A DNA stretch of 49,754 nt, taken from NCBI RefSeq assembly GCF_002386445.1, contig NZ_DGIR01000025.1, forward strand, positions 64,084 through 113,837, written 5' to 3'. Positions 1 to 8,925 of the stretch are shown here, in pieces. Source of the stretch: Pseudomonas sp. UBA4617 (GTDB taxonomy: Bacteria > Pseudomonadota > Gammaproteobacteria > Pseudomonadales > Pseudomonadaceae). A program made the position numbers and the translations under genes. The notes below the pieces were generated by a model that had not been told where the DNA came from, made no database searches, and was given only the letters and a program-made list of their open reading frames with translations. Position 1 is the first letter of the stretch, and each line of letters starts with the position of its first letter.

Positions 1-1
1 T

Positions 2-20
2 GGGGCCGCTTTGCGGCCCT
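2..20 (-). terminator. Partial intrinsic terminator of plpD
   Basis: A 7-bp perfect inverted repeat (GGGCCGC, TTT loop, GCGGCCC at 3-19) lies just past the plpD stop on the minus strand. The window ends before any T-run could be seen, so terminator function is inferred from position. Confidence 0.55.
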
Positions 21-26
21 GACGAT

Positions 27-2213
27 TCAGAAGGTATGCCCCAGGTTCAGGTACACCGCCTGCTCATGCGCGCTGTTGGCGCCATAGGTGAAATTCAACG
101 GCCCCAATGGCGTCTCCAGCCCCAGGAAAATGCTGGCGGCATTGATGTAGCCACTGTCGAAAGCGTTGTCGTTGTTCCACGCCCGCCCACGTTCCAGCGA
201 CCCGCCAAGGTACAACGGGAAGTCCAGCGGCAGGTAGGCCCGTGGTGTCAGGCGGCGATAATAGACCATGCGCATCAGGCTCATGTTCTGCCCTGACACC
301 GAGTCCTGGCGGAACCCTGACAGTTCTCTTGCCCCTCCCAGGACGAAACTTGACGTGACCACTTCGGTGGCATCCAGCGTGCGCCCGTAGCGTCCCCCCA
401 GCACCAGGGTGTTCGGCCCGCTGCTGATGGCTTTGTCCAGGTTGAACATCCACTGCCGGTAATCCTGGTCGGAGTCCAGCGACTTGTCGTAGTTGCGCAA
501 GGTCAGGCCGATGTCCTCGCCGCGGTGCGGGAAGTACACGTTGTCGAGGGTGTCGAACGAGTATTTCAGCTCGTAGAAGCCTTCGTTGAAACTGACCTTG
601 GGCAGGTCCTGCTCGCCGATGCGCACCTCGGCCTCGCCCCAGGCCTTGCCCACGCCCAGGCGCACTTCACCGTTGGTACCGATCTGCCGCCCTACGTTCA
701 GGCCGAAGCCGTAACGCTCCAGGCGGTACTCGGCGACCGGATCGTTGTCCAGGGTCGCTTCGATGTTCTGCGAGTTGAAGTCCAGGTACGGCGCGATGAA
801 ATAGCGCGAACCCACGTCCAGCGGCTGGTAGAACTCGCTATAGAGCTCCTGCTGGTCGCCGATCTGGCCACGAGTCAGCCATTCGGCGCCGAGGCTGTTG
901 ATGCCGTTGACGCGGTAGCTGGCACCCAGGTTGAAGGCGCTGTCGCCGCGCAGGTCGTCCGACAGGTTGAGGCCCAGGCGCAGGTAGTCGGTACCACCGC
1001 GTCGGCCCCGGGCATTGATCACCAGGGTGTTGTCGTCGCCCTTGTGTACCACGCGATATTGCACCCGGTCGAAGTAGTCCAGGCCATACAGCGTGCCCAT
1101 GTCGGTCTGCAGACGGTCCAGCTCCAGCGGCGCATCGATTGGCTGGCGGATGTACGACCGGATGACGTCGTCGCTGACCTTGGAGTCGTTCTCGATCCGG
1201 ATTGCGGTAATCACCGGGGTACGCTGGCGCGGCGAGCGGGCCACTGCCAGGCTGCTATCGGCCCCGGGCTGGCGCAGGGTGGCGAGGCGAGCGTCGAGCA
1301 GGCGGGTAGCACGGTAGCCGGCCTCGATCATGTCCCCGGCGCGGCCGAAATCGGTGACACCGAAGGCGGCCAGCGGCGGCTGGATGAGGATGTCGTCGCG
1401 GTGCAGGCTGGCCAGTTGCTCGTCCGAGTTGCGCCGGGTCATCAGGGTGATCGACTGGTTGAGCACATCGACCACCGTGGCCAGTTGCTTGCGGTCACGC
1501 AGTGGGGTGCCGATGTCGACCACAATGGCCAGGTCCACGCCCATTTCGCGGGCCACGTCCACCGGAATGTTGTCGACCATGCCGCCGTCCACCAGCAGCC
1601 GGCCGTCCAGCTCGACTGGGGCGAACACCGCCGGGATCGACATGCTGGCACGGATCACCTGGGGCAGGTGGCCATGGCTGAACACCACTTTCTCGCCACT
1701 GGCGATGTCGGTGGCCACTGCCCGGAAAGGAATCGGCAGCCTGTCGAAGTCACGGGTGTCGGCGGTGTGCGCCAGCTTGCTTTCCAGCAGCAAGGACAGG
1801 TTCTGGCCCTGGATCACGCCCAGTGGCAGGCCCAGGCTGCCATCGTCGCGAAAGCTGAGTTTCTGCTTCACCAGGAAGTCGCGGTCGTCCTGCTTGCGCC
1901 GGAACGGCACGTCCTTGCGCGGTGGGGCATCGGACAGCGCCTGTTGCCAGTCGAGGGTGGTGGCAAGCTTTTCCAGCTCTTCGACACTGTAGCCCGAGGC
2001 GTACAGGCCGCCGATCACCGCGCCCATGCTGGTACCGGCGATGGCGTCGATGCGCACACCTTGTTGTTCAAGCGCCTTGAGCACACCAATGTGGGCCAGG
2101 CCGCGGGCCGCGCCGCCCGACAGCACCAGGCCAACCTTGGGCCTGGCCGCTTCGGTGGCAAAGGCCGTGAGCGAGGTGAGGGCAAGCAGGAAACAGAACA
2201 GCAAACGGCGCAT
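27..2213 (-). CDS. plpD: PlpD-type patatin phospholipase with POTRA and outer-membrane beta-barrel
   Basis: The protein has about 728 residues. A signal peptide at residues 1-22 ends near TAFATEA. A patatin-like phospholipase domain follows (about 30-320), with oxyanion motif GGAARG, nucleophile elbow GTSMG and the DGG part of the Ser-Asp dyad. A POTRA-like region (about 330-410) and a C-terminal 16-strand-type barrel ending in aromatic residue F follow. This is the type Vd autotransporter architecture of P. aeruginosa PlpD, in which the lipase is exported through its own Omp85-like barrel. The reading frame extends 4 codons upstream to a TTG at 2225, but ATG at 2213 directly starts the hydrophobic signal and is preferred. 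The gene is divergent from the SelWTH gene. Substrate is inferred from the family as phospholipid. Confidence 0.92.
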   Translation of the reverse strand: MRRLLFCFLLALTSLTAFATEAARPKVGLVLSGGAARGLAHIGVLKALEQQGVRIDAIAGTSMGAVIGGLYASGYSVEELEKLATTLDWQQALSDAPPRKDVPFRRKQDDRDFLVKQKLSFRDDGSLGLPLGVIQGQNLSLLLESKLAHTADTRDFDRLPIPFRAVATDIASGEKVVFSHGHLPQVIRASMSIPAVFAPVELDGRLLVDGGMVDNIPVDVAREMGVDLAIVVDIGTPLRDRKQLATVVDVLNQSITLMTRRNSDEQLASLHRDDILIQPPLAAFGVTDFGRAGDMIEAGYRATRLLDARLATLRQPGADSSLAVARSPRQRTPVITAIRIENDSKVSDDVIRSYIRQPIDAPLELDRLQTDMGTLYGLDYFDRVQYRVVHKGDDNTLVINARGRRGGTDYLRLGLNLSDDLRGDSAFNLGASYRVNGINSLGAEWLTRGQIGDQQELYSEFYQPLDVGSRYFIAPYLDFNSQNIEATLDNDPVAEYRLERYGFGLNVGRQIGTNGEVRLGVGKAWGEAEVRIGEQDLPKVSFNEGFYELKYSFDTLDNVYFPHRGEDIGLTLRNYDKSLDSDQDYRQWMFNLDKAISSGPNTLVLGGRYGRTLDATEVVTSSFVLGGARELSGFRQDSVSGQNMSLMRMVYYRRLTPRAYLPLDFPLYLGGSLERGRAWNNDNAFDSGYINAASIFLGLETPLGPLNFTYGANSAHEQAVYLNLGHTF

Positions 2214-2280
2214 CGTGAGTCTCAAACCATGGGCTAAAGACCGCTAGTATAAGCGGCCCCTCACCTGGAGACGTTTCACC

Positions 2281-2562
2281 ATGGCCGACAGCAAACCTGA
2301 AATCGTGATCACCTACTGCACCCAGTGCCAGTGGCTGCTGCGTGCCGCCTGGCTGGCCCAGGAACTGCTCAGCACCTTTGCCGATGACCTCGGGCGGGTG
2401 GCACTGGAGCCGGGTACCGGGGGCATCTTCCGCATCACCTGCAATGGCGTGCAGGTCTGGGAGCGCAAGGCCGATGGCGGCTTCCCCGAGGCCAAGGTAT
2501 TGAAGCAGCGGGTGCGTGACCAGATCGACCCGCAGCGTGACCTCGGGCACAACGACCGCTGA
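2281..2562 (+). CDS. SelW/SelT/SelH (Rdx) family thioredoxin-like protein
   Basis: This 93-residue protein begins TYCTQCQW after a short beta strand, giving the CxxC redox motif of the Rdx/SelWTH family. Both positions are Cys; there is no in-frame TGA that would suggest selenocysteine. The typical family pattern of GGIFRI and a C-terminal KxRVRDQIDP segment is present. Family members are small thioredoxin-fold proteins, and the partner is unknown in bacteria. ATG at 2281 is preceded by a GGAGA ribosome-binding site. The gene is divergent from plpD and convergent with the EamA transporter, whose stop codon abuts its own. Confidence 0.88.
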   Translation: MADSKPEIVITYCTQCQWLLRAAWLAQELLSTFADDLGRVALEPGTGGIFRITCNGVQVWERKADGGFPEAKVLKQRVRDQIDPQRDLGHNDR

Positions 2563-3453
2563 TCAGGTGCCCTCGGCCGCAGGCCGTTGCCGGGGGGGCT
2601 GCTCGGCAGCCAGGCGGCTGGACAGCACGATGGCGAAGATGATCAGCGCGCCACCCAGCAGCATGCGCAGGGTCGGGGTTTCGGCGAACACCACCCAGGC
2701 CACCGCAATGCCGTAGACCGGCTCCATGCCGAACACCACGGCGGCGGTGCGCGCCTTGATCACGGCCAGGCTGGCAACGAACAGGCTGTGGGCAACGCCG
2801 GTGCAGAAGATGCCGAGCAGGGCGATCCACAGCCAGTCCCGGCTGGCTACTTCGCCCAGGCCTGGGGCGGCGAACGCTAGCAGGCACAGGCCCACCACCA
2901 GGTTCTGCCACAGCGCCGCCTGTACCGCCGGCAGGCGGCCGGAGCCGGCGCGGTTGGTAAGAGACAGCAAGGCGAACAGCAGCCCCGACAGCAGCGCCCA
3001 GAGCAGGCCACCGGTGGCCTGGCTGGCCAGGTCGAATGCCGGAGTGACCAGCATCAGCCCGATGCTCACCAGCAGCACCAGCATGGCTTCGTTGCGGCGG
3101 ATCCGTTCGCGGAACAGCAGGCCCTCGAGAATCACGGTAAAAGCCGGGAAACTGGCAAAACCTAGGGTGGCAATGGCCACGCCGCCGACTTTCACGGCGA
3201 CGAAAAAGCTCACCCAATGGCCGGTCAGCAGCATGCCGCCAAGCAGCAGGCGACGGACGTCCTGGCCGCTCAGGCGTTGCCAGCCCGGGCCGGTCAGGCT
3301 GGCGAACAGGGCCAGGGCGAGCACGGCGAAGGCGGCGCGGCCGAACACGATGATTGCCGGGCTGGCGCTGGCGGCCAGCTTGCCGAAGACGCCGGTCAGG
3401 CCGAAGAACAGCGCGCCAATGTGCAGGGCGCCGAGAGCGGTGCGGTGGTTCAT
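2563..3453 (-). CDS. EamA/DMT-family inner-membrane exporter
   Basis: This 296-residue protein has about ten hydrophobic segments arranged as two EamA repeats (roughly residues 10-135 and 150-280), as expected for drug/metabolite transporters such as RhaT/YdcZ-type exporters. The start ATG at 3453 begins the first membrane helix and has an AAGGA sequence upstream. The frame stays open further upstream, but that stretch is not membrane-like and overlaps a REP-like hairpin. An AraC-type regulator lies 115 bp upstream on the same strand and could control it. The substrate cannot be told from sequence; small metabolites or amino acids are typical. Confidence 0.87.
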   Translation of the reverse strand: MNHRTALGALHIGALFFGLTGVFGKLAASASPAIIVFGRAAFAVLALALFASLTGPGWQRLSGQDVRRLLLGGMLLTGHWVSFFVAVKVGGVAIATLGFASFPAFTVILEGLLFRERIRRNEAMLVLLVSIGLMLVTPAFDLASQATGGLLWALLSGLLFALLSLTNRAGSGRLPAVQAALWQNLVVGLCLLAFAAPGLGEVASRDWLWIALLGIFCTGVAHSLFVASLAVIKARTAAVVFGMEPVYGIAVAWVVFAETPTLRMLLGGALIIFAIVLSSRLAAEQPPRQRPAAEGT

Positions 3454-3487
3454 GAGGGGTCCTTGCTGAAGATCTTTGCTGGCAGTA

Positions 3488-3523
3488 GCGGCCTCTTCGC
3501 GGGCTTGCCCGGAAGAGGACGGC
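3488..3523. repeat. Degenerate REP hairpin
   Basis: The arms GGCCTCTTCGCGGGC and GCCCGGAAGAGG form an imperfect stem typical of P. putida REP elements. It lies between the AraC regulator and the EamA gene. Confidence 0.6.
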
Positions 3524-3568
3524 ACAGGCAAAGTGTAAAGGTTCAGGCCAGCACGTTCTGTCGCAAGA

Positions 3569-4339
3569 CTAGTGTGCGTTGTCGCCAGCCTCTCGCCGCA
3601 AAGCCAAAGGCGTGCAGCCGAATGCCCGTAACATCGCCGCCGAAAACGCGCTCTGCGAGCTGTACCCCACCTGCGCCGCAATCTCCCCCATCGGCAGCAA
3701 GGTCTGCACTACCAGCCGCCGCGCCTTGAGCAAGCGTCGCTGGCGGATGTAGTCCATTGGCGTCATCCCGCACTCCGTAGTAAAGCGCGCGTGCAGGCGA
3801 GCACTGGACAACCCGGCGATGCGCGCCAGGTCGGCTACCTGCAACGGGTAAGCGGCATGCTCCTCGATATGCGCATCGAACGCCGCATACGGCAGCCGCT
3901 GGCAAGCACCGCTGCTGGCAGCCGCCATGGGGTTGAGGCTGGCCAGGAGCAGCGCGGCGCCTTGCCGGGCAATCAGCGGGTCGTGCACCGGGCTGGCCGC
4001 CAGCCAGTCCACCAGCTGTTGCTGGCGCTCGTTCAGGCCGAGGGCGGCGGGACGGTCCAGCAGCCTGCGGCTGGCATCGGCATGCTCACCCAGTTGCTCG
4101 CGCAACCATTGCTCCCCCGGCACATCCAGCACCAGGCAATCGCTGCCGTTATCGCTGGCGCAGATATGATGAGCGCCTGCCGGTACCACGACCAGCCCCT
4201 GGCGAGCGATCCCGGCGCCATGCCCCTGGACTTCGAACTCCAGGCGGCCGCGCAGGCCGAACACCAACTGCGGGTGTTCGTGGCTGTGGGCGATCAGGCT
4301 GTGGCGGTAATGGCGCAGCGAGAGGATCGGACCGGTCAT
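3569..4339 (-). CDS. AraC-family transcriptional regulator with N-terminal cupin
   Basis: This 256-residue protein has an N-terminal cupin-like sensing domain (about 5-140; HSHEHPQLVFGLRG and GLVVVPAGAHH motifs) and a C-terminal double helix-turn-helix (about 155-250; VADLARIAGLSSARLHARF, then IAAQVGYSSQSAFSAAMLRAFG). The start ATG at 4339 begins MTGPILSLRHY; an upstream in-frame extension is unlikely because it is Cys/Arg-rich and unlike the family. It is co-oriented with and upstream of the EamA exporter gene, suggesting local regulation (inference). The effector is unknown. Confidence 0.88.
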   Translation of the reverse strand: MTGPILSLRHYRHSLIAHSHEHPQLVFGLRGRLEFEVQGHGAGIARQGLVVVPAGAHHICASDNGSDCLVLDVPGEQWLREQLGEHADASRRLLDRPAALGLNERQQQLVDWLAASPVHDPLIARQGAALLLASLNPMAAASSGACQRLPYAAFDAHIEEHAAYPLQVADLARIAGLSSARLHARFTTECGMTPMDYIRQRRLLKARRLVVQTLLPMGEIAAQVGYSSQSAFSAAMLRAFGCTPLALRREAGDNAH

Positions 4340-4467
4340 GGGCAACGTCCTGGCGGGGCAGGCCCGCATTGTGCCTGATTCCCGACAGCCCATCACTCGT
4401 CACGGTTTTGCCATGGCTCTGTCATCCATGCCTGCCAGTCTCCAGCAAACTGCGCCGGAGCCTGCCC

Positions 4468-5280
4468 ATGACCCATGCCGAACTGTCCCGTCCCTCGCGC
4501 AAGCAGCGCGTGCGAACCCTGTGGATCTCCGACGTGCACCTGGGTACCCGTGATTGCCAGGCCGAACATCTTGCGCAATTCCTCAAGGGCTACCAGGCCG
4601 ACCGCATCTACCTGGTGGGCGATATCATCGATGGCTGGAAGCTGCGCAGCGGAATCTACTGGCCGCAGGCCCACACCAATGTGCTGCGCCGCTTGCTGAC
4701 CATGAGCAAGCGCGGTACCGAAGTGATCTACGTCACCGGCAACCATGACGAATTCCTGCGCCGTTATTCCAGGCTGATGCTCGGCAATATCCAGCTGGTG
4801 GACGAGGCTGAGCACCTGACCGCCGATGGCCGTCGGCTGCTGGTGATCCATGGCGACCAGTTCGATGTGATTACCCGTTACCATCGCTGGCTGGCGTTTC
4901 TTGGCGATCGGGCCTACGAGTTCACCTTGCTGCTCAACCGCTGGCTCAACCGCTGGCGGGCCCGCTATGGATACGGCTACTGGTCACTGTCGGCATACCT
5001 CAAGCACAAGGTCAAAGGCGCGGTGAACTTCATCAGCGATTTCGAGGATGCCATTGCCCACGAGTGCACCCGCCGTGGTTTTCACGGCGTGGTGTGTGGG
5101 CATATCCACCATGCCGAGATTCGCCGGGTGGGTGAGGTGGAGTACCTCAACTGCGGGGATTGGGTGGAGTCGTGTACGGGGCTGATCGAGCATTGGGATG
5201 GCACGATCGAGCTGTACCGGTTGGCCGAGGCGCAGGCGCGGGAGGCCCGGCAGGCTGGGGCACTGCGGGAGCCGGCGTAA
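4468..5280 (+). CDS. LpxH-like UDP-2,3-diacylglucosamine diphosphatase family metallophosphatase
   Basis: This 270-residue calcineurin-like phosphoesterase shows the full metal-ligand series: SDVHLGT, GDIIDGW, GNHDE, HGDQFD and GHIHHAE. LpxH removes UMP from UDP-2,3-diacylglucosamine in lipid A synthesis. This protein is longer than classical LpxH (about 240 aa) and contains the YGYWSLSAYLKHKVKGAVNFI insert seen in the 'LpxH2-like' branch, so its substrate may differ. ATG at 4468 has a CGGAG ribosome-binding site; upstream ATGs in frame would add an unrelated stretch. It is divergent from the AraC gene. Confidence 0.82.
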   Translation: MTHAELSRPSRKQRVRTLWISDVHLGTRDCQAEHLAQFLKGYQADRIYLVGDIIDGWKLRSGIYWPQAHTNVLRRLLTMSKRGTEVIYVTGNHDEFLRRYSRLMLGNIQLVDEAEHLTADGRRLLVIHGDQFDVITRYHRWLAFLGDRAYEFTLLLNRWLNRWRARYGYGYWSLSAYLKHKVKGAVNFISDFEDAIAHECTRRGFHGVVCGHIHHAEIRRVGEVEYLNCGDWVESCTGLIEHWDGTIELYRLAEAQAREARQAGALREPA

Positions 5281-5298
5281 TGCTTCAGGCGCGAAAAT

Positions 5299-5610
5299 CT
5301 ACAGGCTGATCTTGCCCAGCAGGATATCCCTGAACATCACGAAATCCCCGGCCAGGCTGTACAACGGGTGGGTAAAGGTGGCAGGCCGGTTCTTTTCGAA
5401 AAAGAAATGCCCGACCCAGGCGAAGCCGTAGCCGAACACCGGCAGGGCCAGCAGCAGGGCCCATTTGCCACTGCCGATGGTGTAGGCCAGCAGGGCAATC
5501 ACCAGGCTGGTACCGACAAAGTGCAGGCGGCGGCAAGTGGAGTTGCTGTGCTCCCCCAGGTAGTACGGATAGAACTCGGCAAAACTGCGAAACTGCGCTG
5601 TGCGGTTCAT
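5299..5610 (-). CDS. Mpo1-like (DUF962) family protein
   Basis: This 103-residue membrane protein carries the DUF962/Mpo1 signature: FAEFYPYYLGEHSN, CRRLHFVGTSL, two hydrophobic helices, then a HFFFEKNRPATF segment and HPLYSLAGDF. Conserved His residues in the family bind Fe(II). Yeast Mpo1 is a dioxygenase in fatty acid alpha-oxidation, and the bacterial role is not established. The start at 5610 (MNRTAQF) is chosen because the family normally begins there, although the frame is open further upstream. It is convergent with the metallophosphatase and divergent from the next AraC regulator. Confidence 0.85.
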   Translation of the reverse strand: MNRTAQFRSFAEFYPYYLGEHSNSTCRRLHFVGTSLVIALLAYTIGSGKWALLLALPVFGYGFAWVGHFFFEKNRPATFTHPLYSLAGDFVMFRDILLGKISL

Positions 5611-5752
5611 GGCACTGCTCCGGCAGATACTTTTGGACAGGATGCGCGGCGTGGAGCCTGATTCGAGTCTAGAGTGACTGGCGAGGCCGTCCAGTGACAA
5701 TGGGCGCCAATTGAGTATCCTTGGGGGCACCGCAGGAGCGGTCTGCACAGTC

Positions 5753-6814
5753 ATGAGCGAAAGAACCACGTCAGCCAGCTGGGCAACTGGGATCGTGAAG
5801 GCACTCGAGCTGGAAGGGCTGGACTGCCGGGCCATGTTCAAGCAGCTGGGGCTGGACTTCACTGCCCTGGACGACCCCGATGCGCGCTTCCCGCAGGACG
5901 CCATGACCCGCCTGTGGCAACTGGCGGAGGAGCTGTCCGGCAACGAGGCCATTGGTCTGAACATGGCGCGGGTGGTGCGCCCGGCGTCGTTCCATGTGGC
6001 GGGTTATGCGTTGATGTCCAGCCGCACCCTGGCCGAGGGTTTCGAGCGCCTGGTACGCTACCAGCGCATCATCGCCGAAAGCTGCGACCTGAGCTTCGTC
6101 GCCGACCCCGAAGGGTATTCGCTGATCCTGACCGTGCACGGCGACCATCTGCCGCCGACCCGGCACAGTGCCGAAGCGTCGCTGGCCTGCGGGCTGGCAT
6201 TGTGCTCATGGCTCAGCGGCCGACCGGTGCAGCCGCGCCGGGTGCTGCTGCAGGGGCCGCCACCCAAGCATGTCGAGCCTTACAAGGCGGCGTTTCATGC
6301 CCCGCTGGTGTTCGCTGCGGCGCACGATGCGCTGCTGTTCGAGCGGGCCGACATGGAGGCACCGTTGCCCACCGCCAATGAAGCCATGGCGGTGCTGCAC
6401 GACCGGTTTGCCGGGGAATACCTGGCGCGTTTTTCCGAAACCCGGGTAACCCACCGGGTACGCCAGGTGCTGTGCCGCATTCTGCCGCAGGGCGAGCCCA
6501 AGCGCGAAACCCTGGCCCAGGCCCTGCACCTGTCGCAGCGCACCTTGCAGCGGCGGTTGCAGGAAGAAGGCACCAGTTTCCAGGCATTGCTCGACGACAC
6601 CCGTCGCGAACTGGCCGAACAGTACCTGGCACAACCAGGCATGACCCTGCTGGAAACCGCCTACCTGCTGGGTTTCGCCGACCCCAGCAACTTCTACCGG
6701 GCGTTCCGCCGCTGGTTCGATACCACGCCCAGCGAGTACCGTGCCCGCCTGGGCGCTACGGCCGCGGGGCTCAGTGACGCCAGAACGCTGGCATACACAG
6801 CACTAGCACGGTGA
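5753..6814 (+). CDS. AraC-family regulator with arabinose-binding-like (OruR/Arabinose_bd) N-terminus
   Basis: The 353-residue protein has the N-terminal domain found in OruR/VirS/QhpR-type regulators (about 15-205) and a C-terminal AraC HTH (about 255-340). The HTH shows LAQALHLSQRTLQRRLQEEG, then LLETAYLLGFADPSNFYRAFRRW, ending with the conserved TPSEYRA. ATG at 5753 is used because an upstream extension does not resemble the family. The 3' end overlaps the convergent trkH gene by 44 bp. The effector and target are unknown. Confidence 0.87.
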   Translation: MSERTTSASWATGIVKALELEGLDCRAMFKQLGLDFTALDDPDARFPQDAMTRLWQLAEELSGNEAIGLNMARVVRPASFHVAGYALMSSRTLAEGFERLVRYQRIIAESCDLSFVADPEGYSLILTVHGDHLPPTRHSAEASLACGLALCSWLSGRPVQPRRVLLQGPPPKHVEPYKAAFHAPLVFAAAHDALLFERADMEAPLPTANEAMAVLHDRFAGEYLARFSETRVTHRVRQVLCRILPQGEPKRETLAQALHLSQRTLQRRLQEEGTSFQALLDDTRRELAEQYLAQPGMTLLETAYLLGFADPSNFYRAFRRWFDTTPSEYRARLGATAAGLSDARTLAYTALAR

Positions 6815-8225
6815 TGATCTCCAGGCGGCCGAGCAGCATGCCGCTGGAGAGGATCCACTTGGCCGCGTCCGGCAGGCTGGCATAGTTGCCTGACGGGCCG
6901 ATCACCTCACCCAGGCCCGGGCCTACACCGGAGACCGTGCCGGCAGCACCGGTCAGGGCGGTCATCCAGTCTACGCCCAGCAGCGACAGCAACAGTGCCA
7001 TCACGCAGATGGTGATGGCGAAGAAGAACGAGAAGGTCAGGATCGAGCGCACGATTTCTTCGTCAAGGCGGTGACCGTTGTACTTCTGCTTGATCACCGC
7101 GCGCGGGTGGATCAGCTGATTGAGGCTGGCCTTGAGCAGAATGTAGGCGACCTGGAAGCGGAAGATCTTGATGCCGCCGGCGGTCGAGCCGGAGCAGCCC
7201 CCGACGAAGCCCAGGTAGAAGAACAGCATCAACGAGAAGTTACCCCACAGGCTGTAGTCGCCCAGGGCGAAGCCGGTGGTGGTGACCACCGAGGTCACAT
7301 TCAGGGCCACGTGGCGCAGGGCGTCGAGCCAGTGCATCTGGGTGGTGGCCCAGTACCAGGTGCCCAGCACCAGCCAGGTGACCAGCAGCATGCCGAGCAA
7401 GCCCTGTACCTGCTGGTCGCGAAGCAGCGCCTTGCGGTTGCCACGCAGGGTCGCGACATACAGCGTGAAGGGCAGGCTACCGAGGATCATCACCACCACC
7501 GCGACCCAGTGCACGGCGGGGATGTCCCATTTCGCCAGCGACTGGTCGGAGGTGGAAAACCCGCCGGTGGAAATTGCCGACATGGCGTGGTTGATGGCAT
7601 CGAAGGGGCTCATCCCGGCCCACCAGAAGGCCAGCGCGCCGAGGATCGAAAAGCCGACGTACACCCCCACGATCGACTTGGCGACCATATGCGAGCGTGG
7701 CATGACTTTCTCGGAACGGTCGGACGATTCGGTCTGGAACAGGCGCATGCCACCGATGCGCAGCAGTGGCAGGATCGCTACCGCCATGCCGATGAAGCCG
7801 ATGCCGCCAAGCCAGTGCAGCATCGAGCGCCACATCAGGATGCCCGGTGACATGCTGTCGAGCCCGCTGAGCACGGTAGCACCGGTGGCGGTGATGCCCG
7901 ACATGCTCTCGAAGAAGGCGTCGGTGTAGCTGATGTGCTGGGTCAGCAGGAAGGGCAGGGCGGCGAACACGCACACCACCAGCCAGCTGCTGACCGTCAG
8001 CAGGTACATGTCGCGCGGGCGCAGGTGCACATGCTCGGGGCGGCCCTGGACCACCAGGGCCAGGCCGGCGAGGAAGGTGACCAGGCTAGACCAGAGGAAC
8101 GACGGCATGTCACCGGTGCGTTCGAAGATCACCAGGGTCGCCATGGGCACGGCCATGCTGACAGCGAGGGTAATCAGGAAGATGCCGATGATGAAACCAA
8201 TGATCCTTAAGGTCGGCAACGCCAT
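6771..8225 (-). CDS. trkH: TrkH potassium uptake channel subunit
   Basis: This 484-residue polytopic inner-membrane protein matches TrkH. Pore-loop segments include SGITATGATVL, MSAISTGGFSTSD, TSVVTTTGFALGD and GAAGTVSGVGPGLG, corresponding to the four selectivity-filter repeats. FVGGCSGSTAGGIKIFR precedes the long cytoplasmic segment that contacts TrkA. It imports K+ with TrkA regulation; trkA is not in the window. ATG at 8225 is followed directly by the first membrane helix. Length matches the family. The stop codon lies inside the 3' end of the convergent AraC gene. Confidence 0.96.
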   Translation of the reverse strand: MALPTLRIIGFIIGIFLITLAVSMAVPMATLVIFERTGDMPSFLWSSLVTFLAGLALVVQGRPEHVHLRPRDMYLLTVSSWLVVCVFAALPFLLTQHISYTDAFFESMSGITATGATVLSGLDSMSPGILMWRSMLHWLGGIGFIGMAVAILPLLRIGGMRLFQTESSDRSEKVMPRSHMVAKSIVGVYVGFSILGALAFWWAGMSPFDAINHAMSAISTGGFSTSDQSLAKWDIPAVHWVAVVVMILGSLPFTLYVATLRGNRKALLRDQQVQGLLGMLLVTWLVLGTWYWATTQMHWLDALRHVALNVTSVVTTTGFALGDYSLWGNFSLMLFFYLGFVGGCSGSTAGGIKIFRFQVAYILLKASLNQLIHPRAVIKQKYNGHRLDEEIVRSILTFSFFFAITICVMALLLSLLGVDWMTALTGAAGTVSGVGPGLGEVIGPSGNYASLPDAAKWILSSGMLLGRLEIITVLVLCMPAFWRH

Positions 8226-8327
8226 GTGATCTGCTCTGACTCGAAACGGAAGGGCGCCATTCTACCTATGGGTCTGGTGATGTAAACGCTAGAATGGCGC
8301 CACATTCACCTGCCAGGAGGGTAGCCG

Positions 8328-8885
8328 ATGGAGGCTCTCGACGCATTGCTCAACCGTGTTTCCGTGCCACGCCTGACTGACCCGGCCCCCAATGCCGCCC
8401 AGCGCGAGGCGCTGTTCCAGGCCGCGCTGCGTGCCCCGGACCACGGCCAGCTGCGGCCTTGGCGGTTCCTTACCATCGAAGGCCAGGGCCGCGAGAAACT
8501 GGGCGAGCTGTTCGCTGAAGCACTGCAGCACAAGGGCGATGCCAGCCAGGCTGCACTGGACAAGGCCCGCGCCATGCCGTTGCGGGCGCCGTTGCTGATC
8601 GTGGTGATTGCCCGCGTGCAGGACCATTTCAAGGTGCCTGGTTCCGAGCAGCGCCTGGCGGCGGGCTGTGCGGCGCATGGCATCCTGATTGCGGCGCATG
8701 CGCAAGGGATCGGGGCGGTATGGCGAACCGGTGACATGGCCTACGATGTCCATGTGCACAAGGGCCTGGGGCTGGCTGAGAACGAGGAGCTGATTGGCTA
8801 CCTGTATGTCGGTACGCCACTGGCCGAGCCGCGTACGGCGCCGGTTCTGGACACCACTGATTTCGTCAGCGCCTGGGGCGAATAA
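8328..8885 (+). CDS. YdjA-like nitroreductase family protein
   Basis: This 185-residue FMN-dependent nitroreductase-fold protein shows RAPDHGQLRPWRF near the N-terminus (flavin-binding Arg and substrate side), IVVIARVQ in the core, the AAHAQGIGAVWRTGD helix and a YLYVGTP C-terminal strand, matching the short YdjA subfamily. The physiological substrate is unknown. A perfect AGGAGG ribosome-binding site lies 8 bp before ATG 8328. The gene is divergent from trkH (about 100 bp gap holding both promoters) and convergent with cpxA. Confidence 0.9.
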   Translation: MEALDALLNRVSVPRLTDPAPNAAQREALFQAALRAPDHGQLRPWRFLTIEGQGREKLGELFAEALQHKGDASQAALDKARAMPLRAPLLIVVIARVQDHFKVPGSEQRLAAGCAAHGILIAAHAQGIGAVWRTGDMAYDVHVHKGLGLAENEELIGYLYVGTPLAEPRTAPVLDTTDFVSAWGE

Positions 8886-8925
8886 CCGCCGAGAATGCCG
8901 GGGCTGCGCAGTAGACCCGGCCATT

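Noticed and set aside
525..2237. A 570-codon frame antisense to plpD
   Set aside because: Gln/Val/Ala/Asp-rich shadow with no recognisable motif.
2281..2562. A selenoprotein in the SelWTH family
   Set aside because: Both redox positions are Cys codons; there is no in-frame TGA and no SECIS-like structure was evident.
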